Below are positions 1 to 6,461 of a DNA stretch of 6,547 bases, in pieces (position 1 is the first letter of the stretch; each line of letters begins with the position of its first letter). Source of the DNA: Candidatus Symbiothrix sp. (GTDB lineage: Bacteria > Bacteroidota > Bacteroidia > Bacteroidales > Azobacteroidaceae); the NCBI GenBank assembly GCA_031284765.1, contig JAITXK010000112.1, positions 1-6,547 of the forward strand, given 5' to 3'. The position numbers and the translations under genes are program-made. The notes below the pieces were generated by a model. That model saw nothing but the letters and a program-made list of their open reading frames with translations, had not been told where the DNA came from and searched no databases.

Positions 1-1112
1 TCATTGCATCCCCTCAGTCGGTTAAAATCCGCTTACAAAACGGACAGGAAGTATTGAATTTTTGCGCCAACAACTATCTGGGCTTGTCGGACAATGCTGG
101 ACTGATTGCTGCCGCCGAAAAAGCCATGAAAGAAAGAGGGTATGGCATGTCATCGGTTCGCTTCATTTGCGGTACGCAGGATTTGCACAAAGAATTGGAA
201 CGCACTATTGCCCACTTTTTCGGAACGGAAGACACCATTTTATATGCTGCCTGTTTCGATGCCAACGGCGGCGTTTTTGAACCTTTATTGACGGAAGATG
301 ACGCGATTATCTCCGATTCGCTGAACCATGCTTCCATCATCGACGGGGTGCGCTTGTGTAAAGCGGTTCGCTACCGGTATGCCAATGCCAATATGGAAGA
401 TTTGGAATGTCAGTTGAAAGCCGCTCAAGCACAACGTTTTCGCTTGGTGGTTACCGATGGCGTGTTCTCAATGGACGGCAATGTTGCTCCCTTGGACAAA
501 ATTTATGCATTGGCACAAAAATACGATGCCATGGTTATGGTTGATGAATCGCACTCGGCCGGCGTAGTGGGGCAAACGGGGCGCGGAACGACCGAACAAT
601 TCAACTTACGTGGAAAAATCGAAATACTGACCGGAACTTTGGGCAAAGCATTTGGCGGCGCTATCGGCGGATTTACCACCGGAAAAAAAGAGATTATCGA
701 CCTGCTACGCCAGCGTTCACGGCCGTATTTGTTTTCCAATTCCGTACCTCCCTCGGTTGCCGGTGCAGGCATCTACACCTTCCAATTGCTGGAAAAAAGC
801 AATGACTTGCAAGATAAATTGCATAAAAATACTACCTATTTTGTCGAAAAAATGGTGCAAGCGGGCTTTGATATCAAACCGACTCAATCAGCCATTTGTG
901 CGGTCATGTTGTACGACGCCAAATTGTCGCAAGACATGGCCAACAAATTGGCGGAAGAAGGCATTTATGTGACCGGGTTTTATTATCCGGTGGTTCCGAA
1001 AGGACAAGCGCGTATTCGCCTGCAAATTTCGGCGGCTCACGAAACCGCTCAGTTGGATAAATGTGTTGAAGCATTTGTAAAAACAGGAAAAGAACTGGGC
1101 GTAATAAAATGA
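1..1112 (+). CDS. kbl: 2-amino-3-ketobutyrate CoA ligase (glycine C-acetyltransferase), 5'-truncated
   Basis: This is a PLP-dependent alpha-oxoamine synthase of the cytosol. It cleaves 2-amino-3-ketobutyrate with CoA to glycine and acetyl-CoA, the second step of threonine degradation after threonine dehydrogenase. The frame is open to the left edge (first full codon at 3), giving 369 visible codons; E. coli Kbl has 398 residues, so about 29 are missing. The TTG at 54 is an internal Leu codon in the conserved VLNFCANNYLGL block, not the start. Family motifs are SSVRFICGTQDLHKELE (about 156-206), SDSLNHASIIDG, DGVFSMDG (456-479), DESHSAG with the pyridine-nitrogen Asp (543-563), and TGTLGKAFGG with the PLP Schiff-base Lys at 645-647. 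Serine palmitoyltransferase and AONS/BioF are relatives, but the CANNYLGLS and SVRFICGTQ blocks are specific to Kbl. The stop overlaps the mutL start as ATGA, suggesting translational coupling. A threonine dehydrogenase gene could lie upstream but is not visible. Confidence 0.95.
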   Translation, partial: IASPQSVKIRLQNGQEVLNFCANNYLGLSDNAGLIAAAEKAMKERGYGMSSVRFICGTQDLHKELERTIAHFFGTEDTILYAACFDANGGVFEPLLTEDDAIISDSLNHASIIDGVRLCKAVRYRYANANMEDLECQLKAAQAQRFRLVVTDGVFSMDGNVAPLDKIYALAQKYDAMVMVDESHSAGVVGQTGRGTTEQFNLRGKIEILTGTLGKAFGGAIGGFTTGKKEIIDLLRQRSRPYLFSNSVPPSVAGAGIYTFQLLEKSNDLQDKLHKNTTYFVEKMVQAGFDIKPTQSAICAVMLYDAKLSQDMANKLAEEGIYVTGFYYPVVPKGQARIRLQISAAHETAQLDKCVEAFVKTGKELGVIK

Positions 1113-2908
1113 GCGATATCATCCATTTACTATCCGATTCGATTGCAAACCAGATTGCTGCGGGAGAAGTTATCCAGCGGCCGGCTTCTGTTGTCAAAGA
1201 ATTGGTGGAAAATGCAGTGGACGCTGGCGCCGATCATGTTCAGGTATTGCTGAAAAAGTCGGGAACGCTCCTCATCCAAGTCATCGACAACGGGAAAGGC
1301 ATGTCGGAAACCGATGCCCGAATGGCGTTTGAACGGCATGCCACTTCCAAAATAAGCTCCGCGCAAGACTTGTTTGCCTTGCGCAGCCTGGGCTTTCGCG
1401 GCGAGGCTTTGGCGTCGATTGCTGCCGTGGCTCAGGTCGAATTGAAAACCCGCCGGAAAGAAGACGAAACCGGTACGCTTATTCAAATTTCTGCTTCGCA
1501 AATCGAAAAACAGGAGCCGGTGGCGATGAATCCCGGCAGTAGTTTTTCAATCAGGAATCTGTTTTTTAATATTCCTGTCCGCCGGAAATTTTTGAAAACG
1601 CCGGAAACGGAACTCAAAAATATCCTGACGGAATTTGAGCGGGTGGCTTTGGTGTATCCGCAAGTCGTTTTCACACTTTGGGACGATACGACCGAGATTC
1701 TTTCCCTGCCAGTCTCCAATCTGAAACAACGGATTATCAATGTAACAGGCAAAAAAATAGCCCCGACATTGCTTCCGATTGCTATCGAAACCTCATTTAT
1801 CCGTATTTCGGGTTTTATCGGCACACCCGATTCCGGCCGGAAACGGGGTAGCTTGCAGTATTTTTTCGTAAACGGGCGTTACATGCGTCATCCTTATTTT
1901 CATCGGGCGGTAATGATGGCTTTCGAACCTTTTCTTCCCGCGGGCGAGCAACCAAACTATTTCATTTATTTTGATATAGACCCTTCGTCGATTGATGTCA
2001 ATATTCATCCAACCAAAACGGAAATTAAATTCGAGAATGAACAAATGCTCTTTCAGGTCATTACTTCGGCGGTAAAAGAGGCGATTGCCGTGCCTGCGTT
2101 GGAATTCGACCGCGAAGGCGCTATTGACATTCCGGTGTATGACCCACATCGGACAACGCCGGTGGAAGCGCCGAACGTACAGTTGCGTTCGGATTACAAT
2201 CCTTTTAAGGAAACACAACGACATTCCTACGAACGACCGAAATTGAACTGGGAGAAATTATACGAAAAACAGGATGCTTCCTCCGATGGTATTCCTGTCC
2301 ATAATACGTTTTTTTCTAACGACAAACAAGAAAACCGGCCGGATTCACAAGACAGTTTTTTGCAACACAAAGGGCGTTACCTGATCACTTCGTTGAAATC
2401 GGGCTTGACGATTATCGACCAGCGACGGGCGCATATCCGCATTTTGTTCGACGATTATATCCGCCGCATGACTCAAAAACAGGGCGTGTCACAAAAACTG
2501 CTTTTCCCCGAAATGATTGCCTTTACGCCCAAACAAGCCGCCATTTTGCCTTGTATCTTGGATGATTTGGCGTTTATAGGCTTCGATTTAGCCAATCTGG
2601 GTGGCAATACCTATTCCATCAACGGCATTCCTGCGGGATTGGAAAACGTGGATACCATCGAAACCTTGCGTGACATGGTGGAAAAAGTTTTGGAAACCGG
2701 TTGTGAAATCACGGAAGAAATCACGGAGTCACTGGCTTTGGCTTTGGCGCAAAAGGCGGCTATTTCGTATGGCAAAGCGCTTTCGGAAGAGGAAGCGCAA
2801 TCCTTGATTGCCAAATTATTTTCGTCCGATTCGCCGAATTATACGCCCGATGGAAAAATGATTGTTTCAATTCTTTCGGAAGAGGAAGTGGGCAAACGGT
2901 TTAAATAA
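1109..2908 (+). CDS. mutL: DNA mismatch repair protein MutL, endonuclease motifs degenerate
   Basis: MutL is the GHKL ATPase that couples MutS mismatch recognition to downstream strand processing. The protein is complete at 599 aa. The N-terminal ATPase domain (~1-330) has ELVENAVDAGA (E31, the catalytic Glu, and N35), DNGKGM (60-65), ATSKI (78-82), GFRGEAL (95-101) and the ATP-contacting Lys in HPTK (K303). A variable, polar linker (~335-415) leads to the C-terminal dimerisation domain (~415-599). That domain has a good beta-clamp motif QKLLFP (462-467). The metal-binding DQHA-x2-E-x4-E motif reads DQRRAHIRILFD (437-448), with His, Ala and both Glu replaced. The later motifs normally ACK/R and CPHGRP appear as AQK (547-549) and TPDGKM (579-584). 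It is therefore predicted to lack nicking activity, as in MutH-dependent MutL. The start at the ATGA overlap with kbl gives the usual MutL N-terminus. Identity is certain; loss of nuclease is an inference from motifs. Confidence 0.97.
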   Translation: MSDIIHLLSDSIANQIAAGEVIQRPASVVKELVENAVDAGADHVQVLLKKSGTLLIQVIDNGKGMSETDARMAFERHATSKISSAQDLFALRSLGFRGEALASIAAVAQVELKTRRKEDETGTLIQISASQIEKQEPVAMNPGSSFSIRNLFFNIPVRRKFLKTPETELKNILTEFERVALVYPQVVFTLWDDTTEILSLPVSNLKQRIINVTGKKIAPTLLPIAIETSFIRISGFIGTPDSGRKRGSLQYFFVNGRYMRHPYFHRAVMMAFEPFLPAGEQPNYFIYFDIDPSSIDVNIHPTKTEIKFENEQMLFQVITSAVKEAIAVPALEFDREGAIDIPVYDPHRTTPVEAPNVQLRSDYNPFKETQRHSYERPKLNWEKLYEKQDASSDGIPVHNTFFSNDKQENRPDSQDSFLQHKGRYLITSLKSGLTIIDQRRAHIRILFDDYIRRMTQKQGVSQKLLFPEMIAFTPKQAAILPCILDDLAFIGFDLANLGGNTYSINGIPAGLENVDTIETLRDMVEKVLETGCEITEEITESLALALAQKAAISYGKALSEEEAQSLIAKLFSSDSPNYTPDGKMIVSILSEEEVGKRFK

Positions 2909-2930
2909 ATATTCAATAAAACAAAATGAA

Positions 2931-3776
2931 ATGAAACAGGAACTCATTGACGAACTCATCCAATTAGCATTCAAAGAAGATATTGGCGATGGTGACCACA
3001 CCACGTTTTCGACCATCTCCGCCACAGCGCAAGGCAAAGTGCAGTTAATCATTAAAGAAGAAGGCGTTTTGGCAGGCGTATCCATTGCCGAACAGATTTT
3101 CCATACCTTCGACCGCGATTTGAAACTCACAGTTTACATTCCCGACGGAACGCCCGTAAAATACGGCGACATTGCATTTACAGTGGATGGAAAAGTACAA
3201 TCGTTATTGCAAACCGAGCGTTTGGTGCTGAACGTGATGCAGCGCATGAGTGGCATCGCCACCACCACCAACCACTACGTCAAACTGCTGGAAGGCACGA
3301 ATACCCGCATTTTGGATACACGAAAAACCACCCCGGGCATGCGTATGCTGGAAAAGGAAGCCGTGAAAATAGGAGGAGGTGAAAACCACCGCATTGGCCT
3401 GTTCGATATGATTTTGCTGAAAGACAATCATGTGGATTTTGCCGGCGGTATCGAAAATGCCATTGTCCGCGCCAAAGAATATCTGTGGAAAAAAGGCAAG
3501 CAAATGCCCATCGAAATTGAAGTCCGCAATTTTGATGAACTGAATGAAGCCTTGCGCGTGGGCGGCATAGACCGCATCATGCTCGATAACTTCAATGTGG
3601 AAGATACGCGCAAAGCGGTGGAAATCGTTCACGGACGTTACGCACTCGAATCATCGGGCGGTATAACGAAAGAAACCATCCGTCAATATGCCGAAACAGG
3701 GGTGGATTATATTTCGATCGGTGCGCTCACACACTCCATTAAAAGTTTGGATATGAGTCTGAAGGCAGTCAGATAA
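2931..3776 (+). CDS. nadC: Quinolinate phosphoribosyltransferase (nicotinate-nucleotide pyrophosphorylase, carboxylating)
   Basis: NadC converts quinolinate and PRPP to nicotinate mononucleotide, CO2 and PPi, joining de novo NAD synthesis to the common route. The 281-aa length is normal. An N-terminal alpha/beta sandwich begins FKEDIGDGDHTT (14-25), and a TIM-like barrel follows LLQTERLVLNVMQRMSGIA (92-110). Substrate-binding residues of the family are visible: R104 region, DTRKTTPG (R131, K132), GGENHR (H153, R154), LLKDNH (K164), EIEV (E195/E197), MLDN (D219), ESSGGI (240-245) and SIGALTHS (262-269). ATG 2931 is chosen because it gives the normal N-terminus. An in-frame ATG at 2862 would add 23 residues read from inside mutL. 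The gene lies 22 bp after mutL on the same strand, behind an A-rich leader without Shine-Dalgarno, and is probably in the same transcript. It converges on the antiporter gene with 4 bp between stops. nadA and nadB are not in the window. Confidence 0.97.
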   Translation: MKQELIDELIQLAFKEDIGDGDHTTFSTISATAQGKVQLIIKEEGVLAGVSIAEQIFHTFDRDLKLTVYIPDGTPVKYGDIAFTVDGKVQSLLQTERLVLNVMQRMSGIATTTNHYVKLLEGTNTRILDTRKTTPGMRMLEKEAVKIGGGENHRIGLFDMILLKDNHVDFAGGIENAIVRAKEYLWKKGKQMPIEIEVRNFDELNEALRVGGIDRIMLDNFNVEDTRKAVEIVHGRYALESSGGITKETIRQYAETGVDYISIGALTHSIKSLDMSLKAVR

Positions 3777-3780
3777 GCCG

Positions 3781-6048
3781 TTATTGTGTTACGCTGCAAT
3801 TGCACAAGTTTTTCAATTGTTTGATATTTTTGCTTTCGCCGACAATCCAAACAATATCGCCTTCTGCGAAATTCAAATCTGCTTTGGGATTGAGAATTGA
3901 ATAGTGGTTCCGTTCCACCCCGACAATCATGCAATCATAATCGCTTTGTATGCGTGAAGTTTGAATATTCTTTCCAATCAGAGGCGAATCCGACTCAATT
4001 TCGAGTTGCCTTAAAACCACTTCATGTGCCGGTTTCTCTTGGTATCCGGCATATTTTTGTTTCTTCACTTCAATCTGTTGTTGGAATAATTCAATTTGGG
4101 TATCCGTTCCTAAAACAATCAAATGGTCGTTTGGATATACCCGTTCATCGCCGTTCGGAATGTTGATGCGCGTATCTCCGCGGACAATCGTTACAATATT
4201 TACTCCAAACGCTTGCCGGAATTGCAATTCTTTCAGTGTTTTTCCCACAATCGAAAATTGCGGTTGAATCAAAAAGTCGGACAAGTGCAAATCCCTTTCC
4301 AACAAGTGATTGGTAAAGCCTTGCGTGAGCGGTTTTTGCGATTCCTCAAATTGTTCTTTTTCATTCAGATTTTCTTTGAAACGGCGTTCCAATTTGATGG
4401 TTTGATGCCGCAGACGGCGGGAAGTCATAAAGAGGATTAAGATGATCAACGCCAAGGTCAGCGCAATCACAAAATTTGTATGGAAAAGATTGAACAGCAC
4501 GTACATAATCAAACCGCAACACATCAAAATACGAATCACAATCGTGAACACCAGCGGCCCGCGATAGCCTTTATTGACGCGCCACAAACGCAAAAACTCG
4601 GTCGAATGTTCTTGCTTGACAATAATATTCCGTAAGAAAGGAGAAATCAGCAATAAAATAACGATGGCCGAAACGAGATTGCCTTTCCATCCGGGCATAA
4701 ACTCTTGCACAGTCGGCACACCATAGTTCAATGTGAAAAACACAATAATAATGCACAACAAGTAATAAATCAAGGCATTCACGGCTACCTTTCGTAAAAA
4801 TGCGTACCAAATGCTGTTTTGATTGACCGGATGTGCACCCGAAGCATTTTTATTCAAAAAGTTTTGCCAACTTTCCGGCAACACCCTTTCTAAATATTGA
4901 TAGGCGGGACCGGACAATTTCATCATGTAGGGCGTAGCAAAAATAGTCAGCACCGAAGCCGATACGATTATTTGATACAGAGAGGGCTCTATAACGCCCA
5001 AACTCAATCCCAAGCCGGCAATAATATATGAAAATTCACCGATTTGCGTCAACGAAAAACCGGCCGCGGTGGCCGTTTTCAGATTCTGACCGGCCAATAA
5101 AATACCTGTCGTTGCGAAAAGCATCTGACCGATAATAACCACCAGACTGATAATCAGAATAGGAACAATGTAGGCGCCTAACGAAGCAACATTAATCATC
5201 ATACCGACTGAAACAAAGAAAATGGCTCCAAAGAAATTCTTAATTGGCATAATCATCTTGTCGATGCGTTCGGCATCCAAGGTTTCCGCCAAAATCGAAC
5301 CCATGATAAATGCTCCCAAAGCCGATGAAAAGCCGGCCAAAGTAGCCAAATAAACCATGCCCAAGCACAAGGCTAATGCAAACAATAATAAGGTTTCATC
5401 GTTCAGAAACCGTTTCATGGTGCGTAAAATGCTGGGAATAAGAAAAGTTCCCAATAAAAACCAAAACAGCAGGAACGCAACCAACTTGAATAAACTGAAC
5501 AACATTTCCGTCCCCTGAAAATGCTGACTGACACCAATTGTGGACAACAGCACCATCAGCAGCACCGCCACCAAATCTTCAATAATCAACATGCCCAATA
5601 CAATGCCGGCAAAGCTTTTCTTGGTCAAATTCAAATCGTCGAACACCTTGATAATAATCATTGTGGACGACATGCAGAGCATTGCTCCGAGAAAAAGACT
5701 GGTCTGATGTCCCCATCCGAAACAAAGTCCTGTCAAATAACCCAAGCCAATCATCGAAACTACGACAAAAATAGTGGAAATGAACGCTGTGGGGCCAACT
5801 TTCATCAATTTCTTGAAACTGAACTCCAAACCCAAACCGAACAATAGAAAAATAATTCCGATTTCCGCCCAGGTTTCAATGTTCTCAGACCCCTCGCTAT
5901 GCTGAGGGATGATAAACGAAATCACGATTCCCGCAACAATATAAGCCAACACCACCGGCTGTTTCAACCACTTGAAGAGCAAAGAAAACCCACTTGCTAC
6001 AACCAGAATCAACGCTAAATCAATAATTAATGGAGATAATTCAGACAT
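3781..6048 (-). CDS. CPA2-family monovalent cation:proton antiporter with two TrkA-C domains
   Basis: This is a complete 755-aa inner-membrane protein predicted to exchange K+ or Na+ for protons. Residues ~5-390 form the Na+/H+ exchanger domain. Typical CPA2 blocks are LKQPVVLAYIVAG (28-40), GIIFLLFGLGLEF (64-76), the acidic pair in IIEDLVAVLL (E157-D158, the likely ion/proton site), SSALGAFIMGSILAE (241-255), FFGAIFFVSVGMMIN (272-286) and TQIGEFSYIIAG (334-345). Additional hydrophobic segments follow at ~423-442, 457-473, 498-520 and 525-541, more than the core fold needs. A charged stretch (~543-575) leads to two TrkA-C (RCK C-lobe) ligand-sensing domains, ~583-660 and ~675-745; no Rossmann GxGxxG TrkA-N domain is present. 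KefB/KefC carry TrkA-N, so those names would mislead. The start ATG follows an A-rich leader and a Bacteroidetes-type promoter at 6070-6100. The transported ion and sensed ligand cannot be told from sequence. Confidence 0.93.
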   Translation of the reverse strand: MSELSPLIIDLALILVVASGFSLLFKWLKQPVVLAYIVAGIVISFIIPQHSEGSENIETWAEIGIIFLLFGLGLEFSFKKLMKVGPTAFISTIFVVVSMIGLGYLTGLCFGWGHQTSLFLGAMLCMSSTMIIIKVFDDLNLTKKSFAGIVLGMLIIEDLVAVLLMVLLSTIGVSQHFQGTEMLFSLFKLVAFLLFWFLLGTFLIPSILRTMKRFLNDETLLLFALALCLGMVYLATLAGFSSALGAFIMGSILAETLDAERIDKMIMPIKNFFGAIFFVSVGMMINVASLGAYIVPILIISLVVIIGQMLFATTGILLAGQNLKTATAAGFSLTQIGEFSYIIAGLGLSLGVIEPSLYQIIVSASVLTIFATPYMMKLSGPAYQYLERVLPESWQNFLNKNASGAHPVNQNSIWYAFLRKVAVNALIYYLLCIIIVFFTLNYGVPTVQEFMPGWKGNLVSAIVILLLISPFLRNIIVKQEHSTEFLRLWRVNKGYRGPLVFTIVIRILMCCGLIMYVLFNLFHTNFVIALTLALIILILFMTSRRLRHQTIKLERRFKENLNEKEQFEESQKPLTQGFTNHLLERDLHLSDFLIQPQFSIVGKTLKELQFRQAFGVNIVTIVRGDTRINIPNGDERVYPNDHLIVLGTDTQIELFQQQIEVKKQKYAGYQEKPAHEVVLRQLEIESDSPLIGKNIQTSRIQSDYDCMIVGVERNHYSILNPKADLNFAEGDIVWIVGESKNIKQLKNLCNCSVTQ

Positions 6049-6069
6049 GTTTTTTTCTTATTTGTTTTG

Positions 6070-6100
6070 CAAAGATACATATTTTTAATGTATAATAAAA
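6070..6100 (-). promoter_or_regulatory. Putative Bacteroidetes-type promoter of the antiporter gene
   Basis: On the minus strand TATCTTTG (6077 down to 6070) matches the Bacteroidetes -7 consensus TAnnTTTG exactly. Nineteen bases upstream is a T-run (6102 down to 6097) where the -33 TTTG element is expected; this part is a weak match. Transcription would begin near 6063-6066, giving an A-rich leader of about 15-18 nt before the ATG at 6048. Position, spacing and consensus agree, but no transcript data are available. Confidence 0.65.
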
Positions 6101-6117
6101 AACACTCTTCTAATTCA

Positions 6118-6131
6118 TTGATATAAATCAA
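6118..6131. promoter_or_regulatory. Perfect Crp/FNR-type box TTGAT-N4-ATCAA
   Basis: TTGATATAAATCAA is a perfect 5+5 inverted repeat with a 4-bp spacer and is identical to the E. coli FNR consensus. Its centre (6124.5) lies about 60 bp upstream of the transcription start inferred for the antiporter, close to the -61.5 position classic for activation by this family. Bacteroidetes encode several Crp/Fnr-family regulators, but I cannot tell whether any of them uses this consensus. The region is A/T-rich, which raises the chance of a coincidental match. Confidence 0.45.
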
Positions 6132-6165
6132 GTTAATTAATTTTGGAACATTGTTTATTATAAAA

Positions 6166-6196
6166 TTTCCCGGCAAAAGGGCTAAATCTTATTTTG
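6166..6196 (+). promoter_or_regulatory. Weak candidate plus-strand promoter
   Basis: TTTC at 6166-6169, then 19 bases, then TTATTTTG at 6189-6196, resembles the Bacteroidetes TTTG-N19-TAnnTTTG arrangement with one mismatch in each element. It would start a transcript near 6203, about 15 nt before the ATG of the 50-codon ORF and upstream of the terminator-like hairpin. It was sought because an orphan terminator needs a promoter, so the support is weak. Confidence 0.2.
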
Positions 6197-6217
6197 AGCA
6201 TAAAATTATTTTTCTTT

Positions 6218-6370
6218 ATGATAAGGCGGGAATGTCACTTTTTGCTATCCATCCGGATAAAAACCGGCTACCATAACCATTTGAACGGCAAGCCGGATGA
6301 GTTGACGATATTGGGTAGAACCTCATCCGAACAGAGAAAAGGTTTGATAAATAATAGCCTAACTCCCTAA
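6218..6370 (+). CDS. Possible 50-codon small ORF, unrecognised
   Basis: An ATG-to-TAA frame encodes 50 residues, beginning MIRRECHFLL and ending LINNSLTP. The product is basic and hydrophilic after its first ten residues, with no transmembrane segment or motif that I recognise. In its favour: it lies in a more GC-rich island between A/T-rich flanks, its stop is only 4 bases before a terminator-like hairpin, and a weak promoter motif lies upstream. Against it: it is short, it has AGG and CGG near the start, and the island also contains repeated inverted arms that could instead mean a structured RNA or a degenerate repeat. No function is proposed. Confidence 0.2.
   Translation: MIRRECHFLLSIRIKTGYHNHLNGKPDELTILGRTSSEQRKGLINNSLTP
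6250..6329. repeat. Cluster of CATCCGG / CCGGATG inverted arms
   Basis: CATCCGG (6250-6256) is the reverse complement of CCGGATG (6293-6299). CGGATGAG (6294-6301) is in turn the exact reverse complement of CTCATCCG (6322-6329). CCGGCT (6264-6269) also pairs with AGCCGG (6291-6296). The central arm can thus pair with three partners. It may be a REP-like extragenic repeat or part of a folded RNA; only other copies in the genome or covariation would tell. Confidence 0.35.
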
Positions 6371-6374
6371 ATTT

Positions 6375-6426
6375 AGGTCGAATTATCAGTAATTTTTATC
6401 TGAAAATAGATATTTCGACCTTTTTT
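6375..6426 (+). terminator. Intrinsic-terminator-like hairpin with T-run
   Basis: AGGTCGAA (6375-6382) pairs with TTCGACCT (6414-6421). After one T-T mismatch the stem continues as TATC (6384-6387) with GATA (6409-6412). A 21-nt loop remains, and a T-run at 6421-6426 follows the 3' arm. This has the polarity of a plus-strand terminator; the minus strand has no T-run on its downstream side. No recognised plus-strand gene lies upstream within the window's right part, since the antiporter is transcribed away from here. The A/U-rich loop is longer than usual for a strong terminator. A 12-bp palindrome CCTAAATTTAGG (6366-6377) overlaps its 5' arm. Confidence 0.45.
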
Positions 6427-6440
6427 ACTGATAATTAGAC
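6377..6440. repeat. Long inverted repeat overlapping the terminator hairpin
   Basis: AATTATCAGTAA (6381-6392) and TTACTGATAATT (6425-6436) are perfect 12-bp reverse complements. After one G-A mismatch, GTC (6377-6379) and GAC (6438-6440) extend the match, so 15 of 16 positions pair. A small hairpin, TATCT/AGATA (6397-6401 with 6408-6412), sits inside the loop. The 5' arm shares 6377-6387 with the terminator-like hairpin, so the two structures exclude each other. The 3' arm ends just where the -33 region of the next promoter would be. It may be an antiterminator, an operator, or the remnant of an element. Confidence 0.55.
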
Positions 6441-6461
6441 ATGGATTTTTTTTATTGGGTT

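Noticed and set aside
54..56. TTG as start codon of kbl
   Set aside because: The frame is open to the window edge and the codons before it encode conserved Kbl sequence (IASPQ...NGQEV), so this is an internal Leu codon and the gene is truncated by the window.
2862..2930. Upstream in-frame ATG giving nadC 23 extra residues
   Set aside because: It lies inside mutL, and the added residues are mutL sequence read in another frame. The ATG at 2931 gives the normal NadC N-terminus.
3256..3268. CCACCACCACC triplet run in nadC
   Set aside because: Only about four units, coding for a short Thr run within a conserved helix; no sign of a variable repeat.
3371..3381. Strong Shine-Dalgarno-like AGGAGGAGGTG inside nadC
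   Set aside because: It encodes the conserved GGGE segment of the active site, no suitable start codon follows at the right distance, and Bacteroidetes make little use of Shine-Dalgarno initiation.
3758..3773. TCTGA/TCAGA hairpin at the end of nadC
   Set aside because: Five base pairs with no T-run on either strand; not a credible terminator.
3795..3819. Palindrome TGCAATTGCA and two CAATTG copies as a terminator for nadC
   Set aside because: They lie in the antiporter coding sequence, the stem would be only about 6 A/T-rich pairs, and the following T-rich stretch is interrupted.
74..5847. Numerous other open frames of 60-143 codons on both strands within the four long genes
   Set aside because: They are out-of-frame or antisense shadows of strongly conserved genes, with no family motifs and no initiation context of their own.
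6232..6276. 14-codon ORF starting ATGTCACTT
   Set aside because: Too short, with no supporting signal; it overlaps the longer 50-codon frame.
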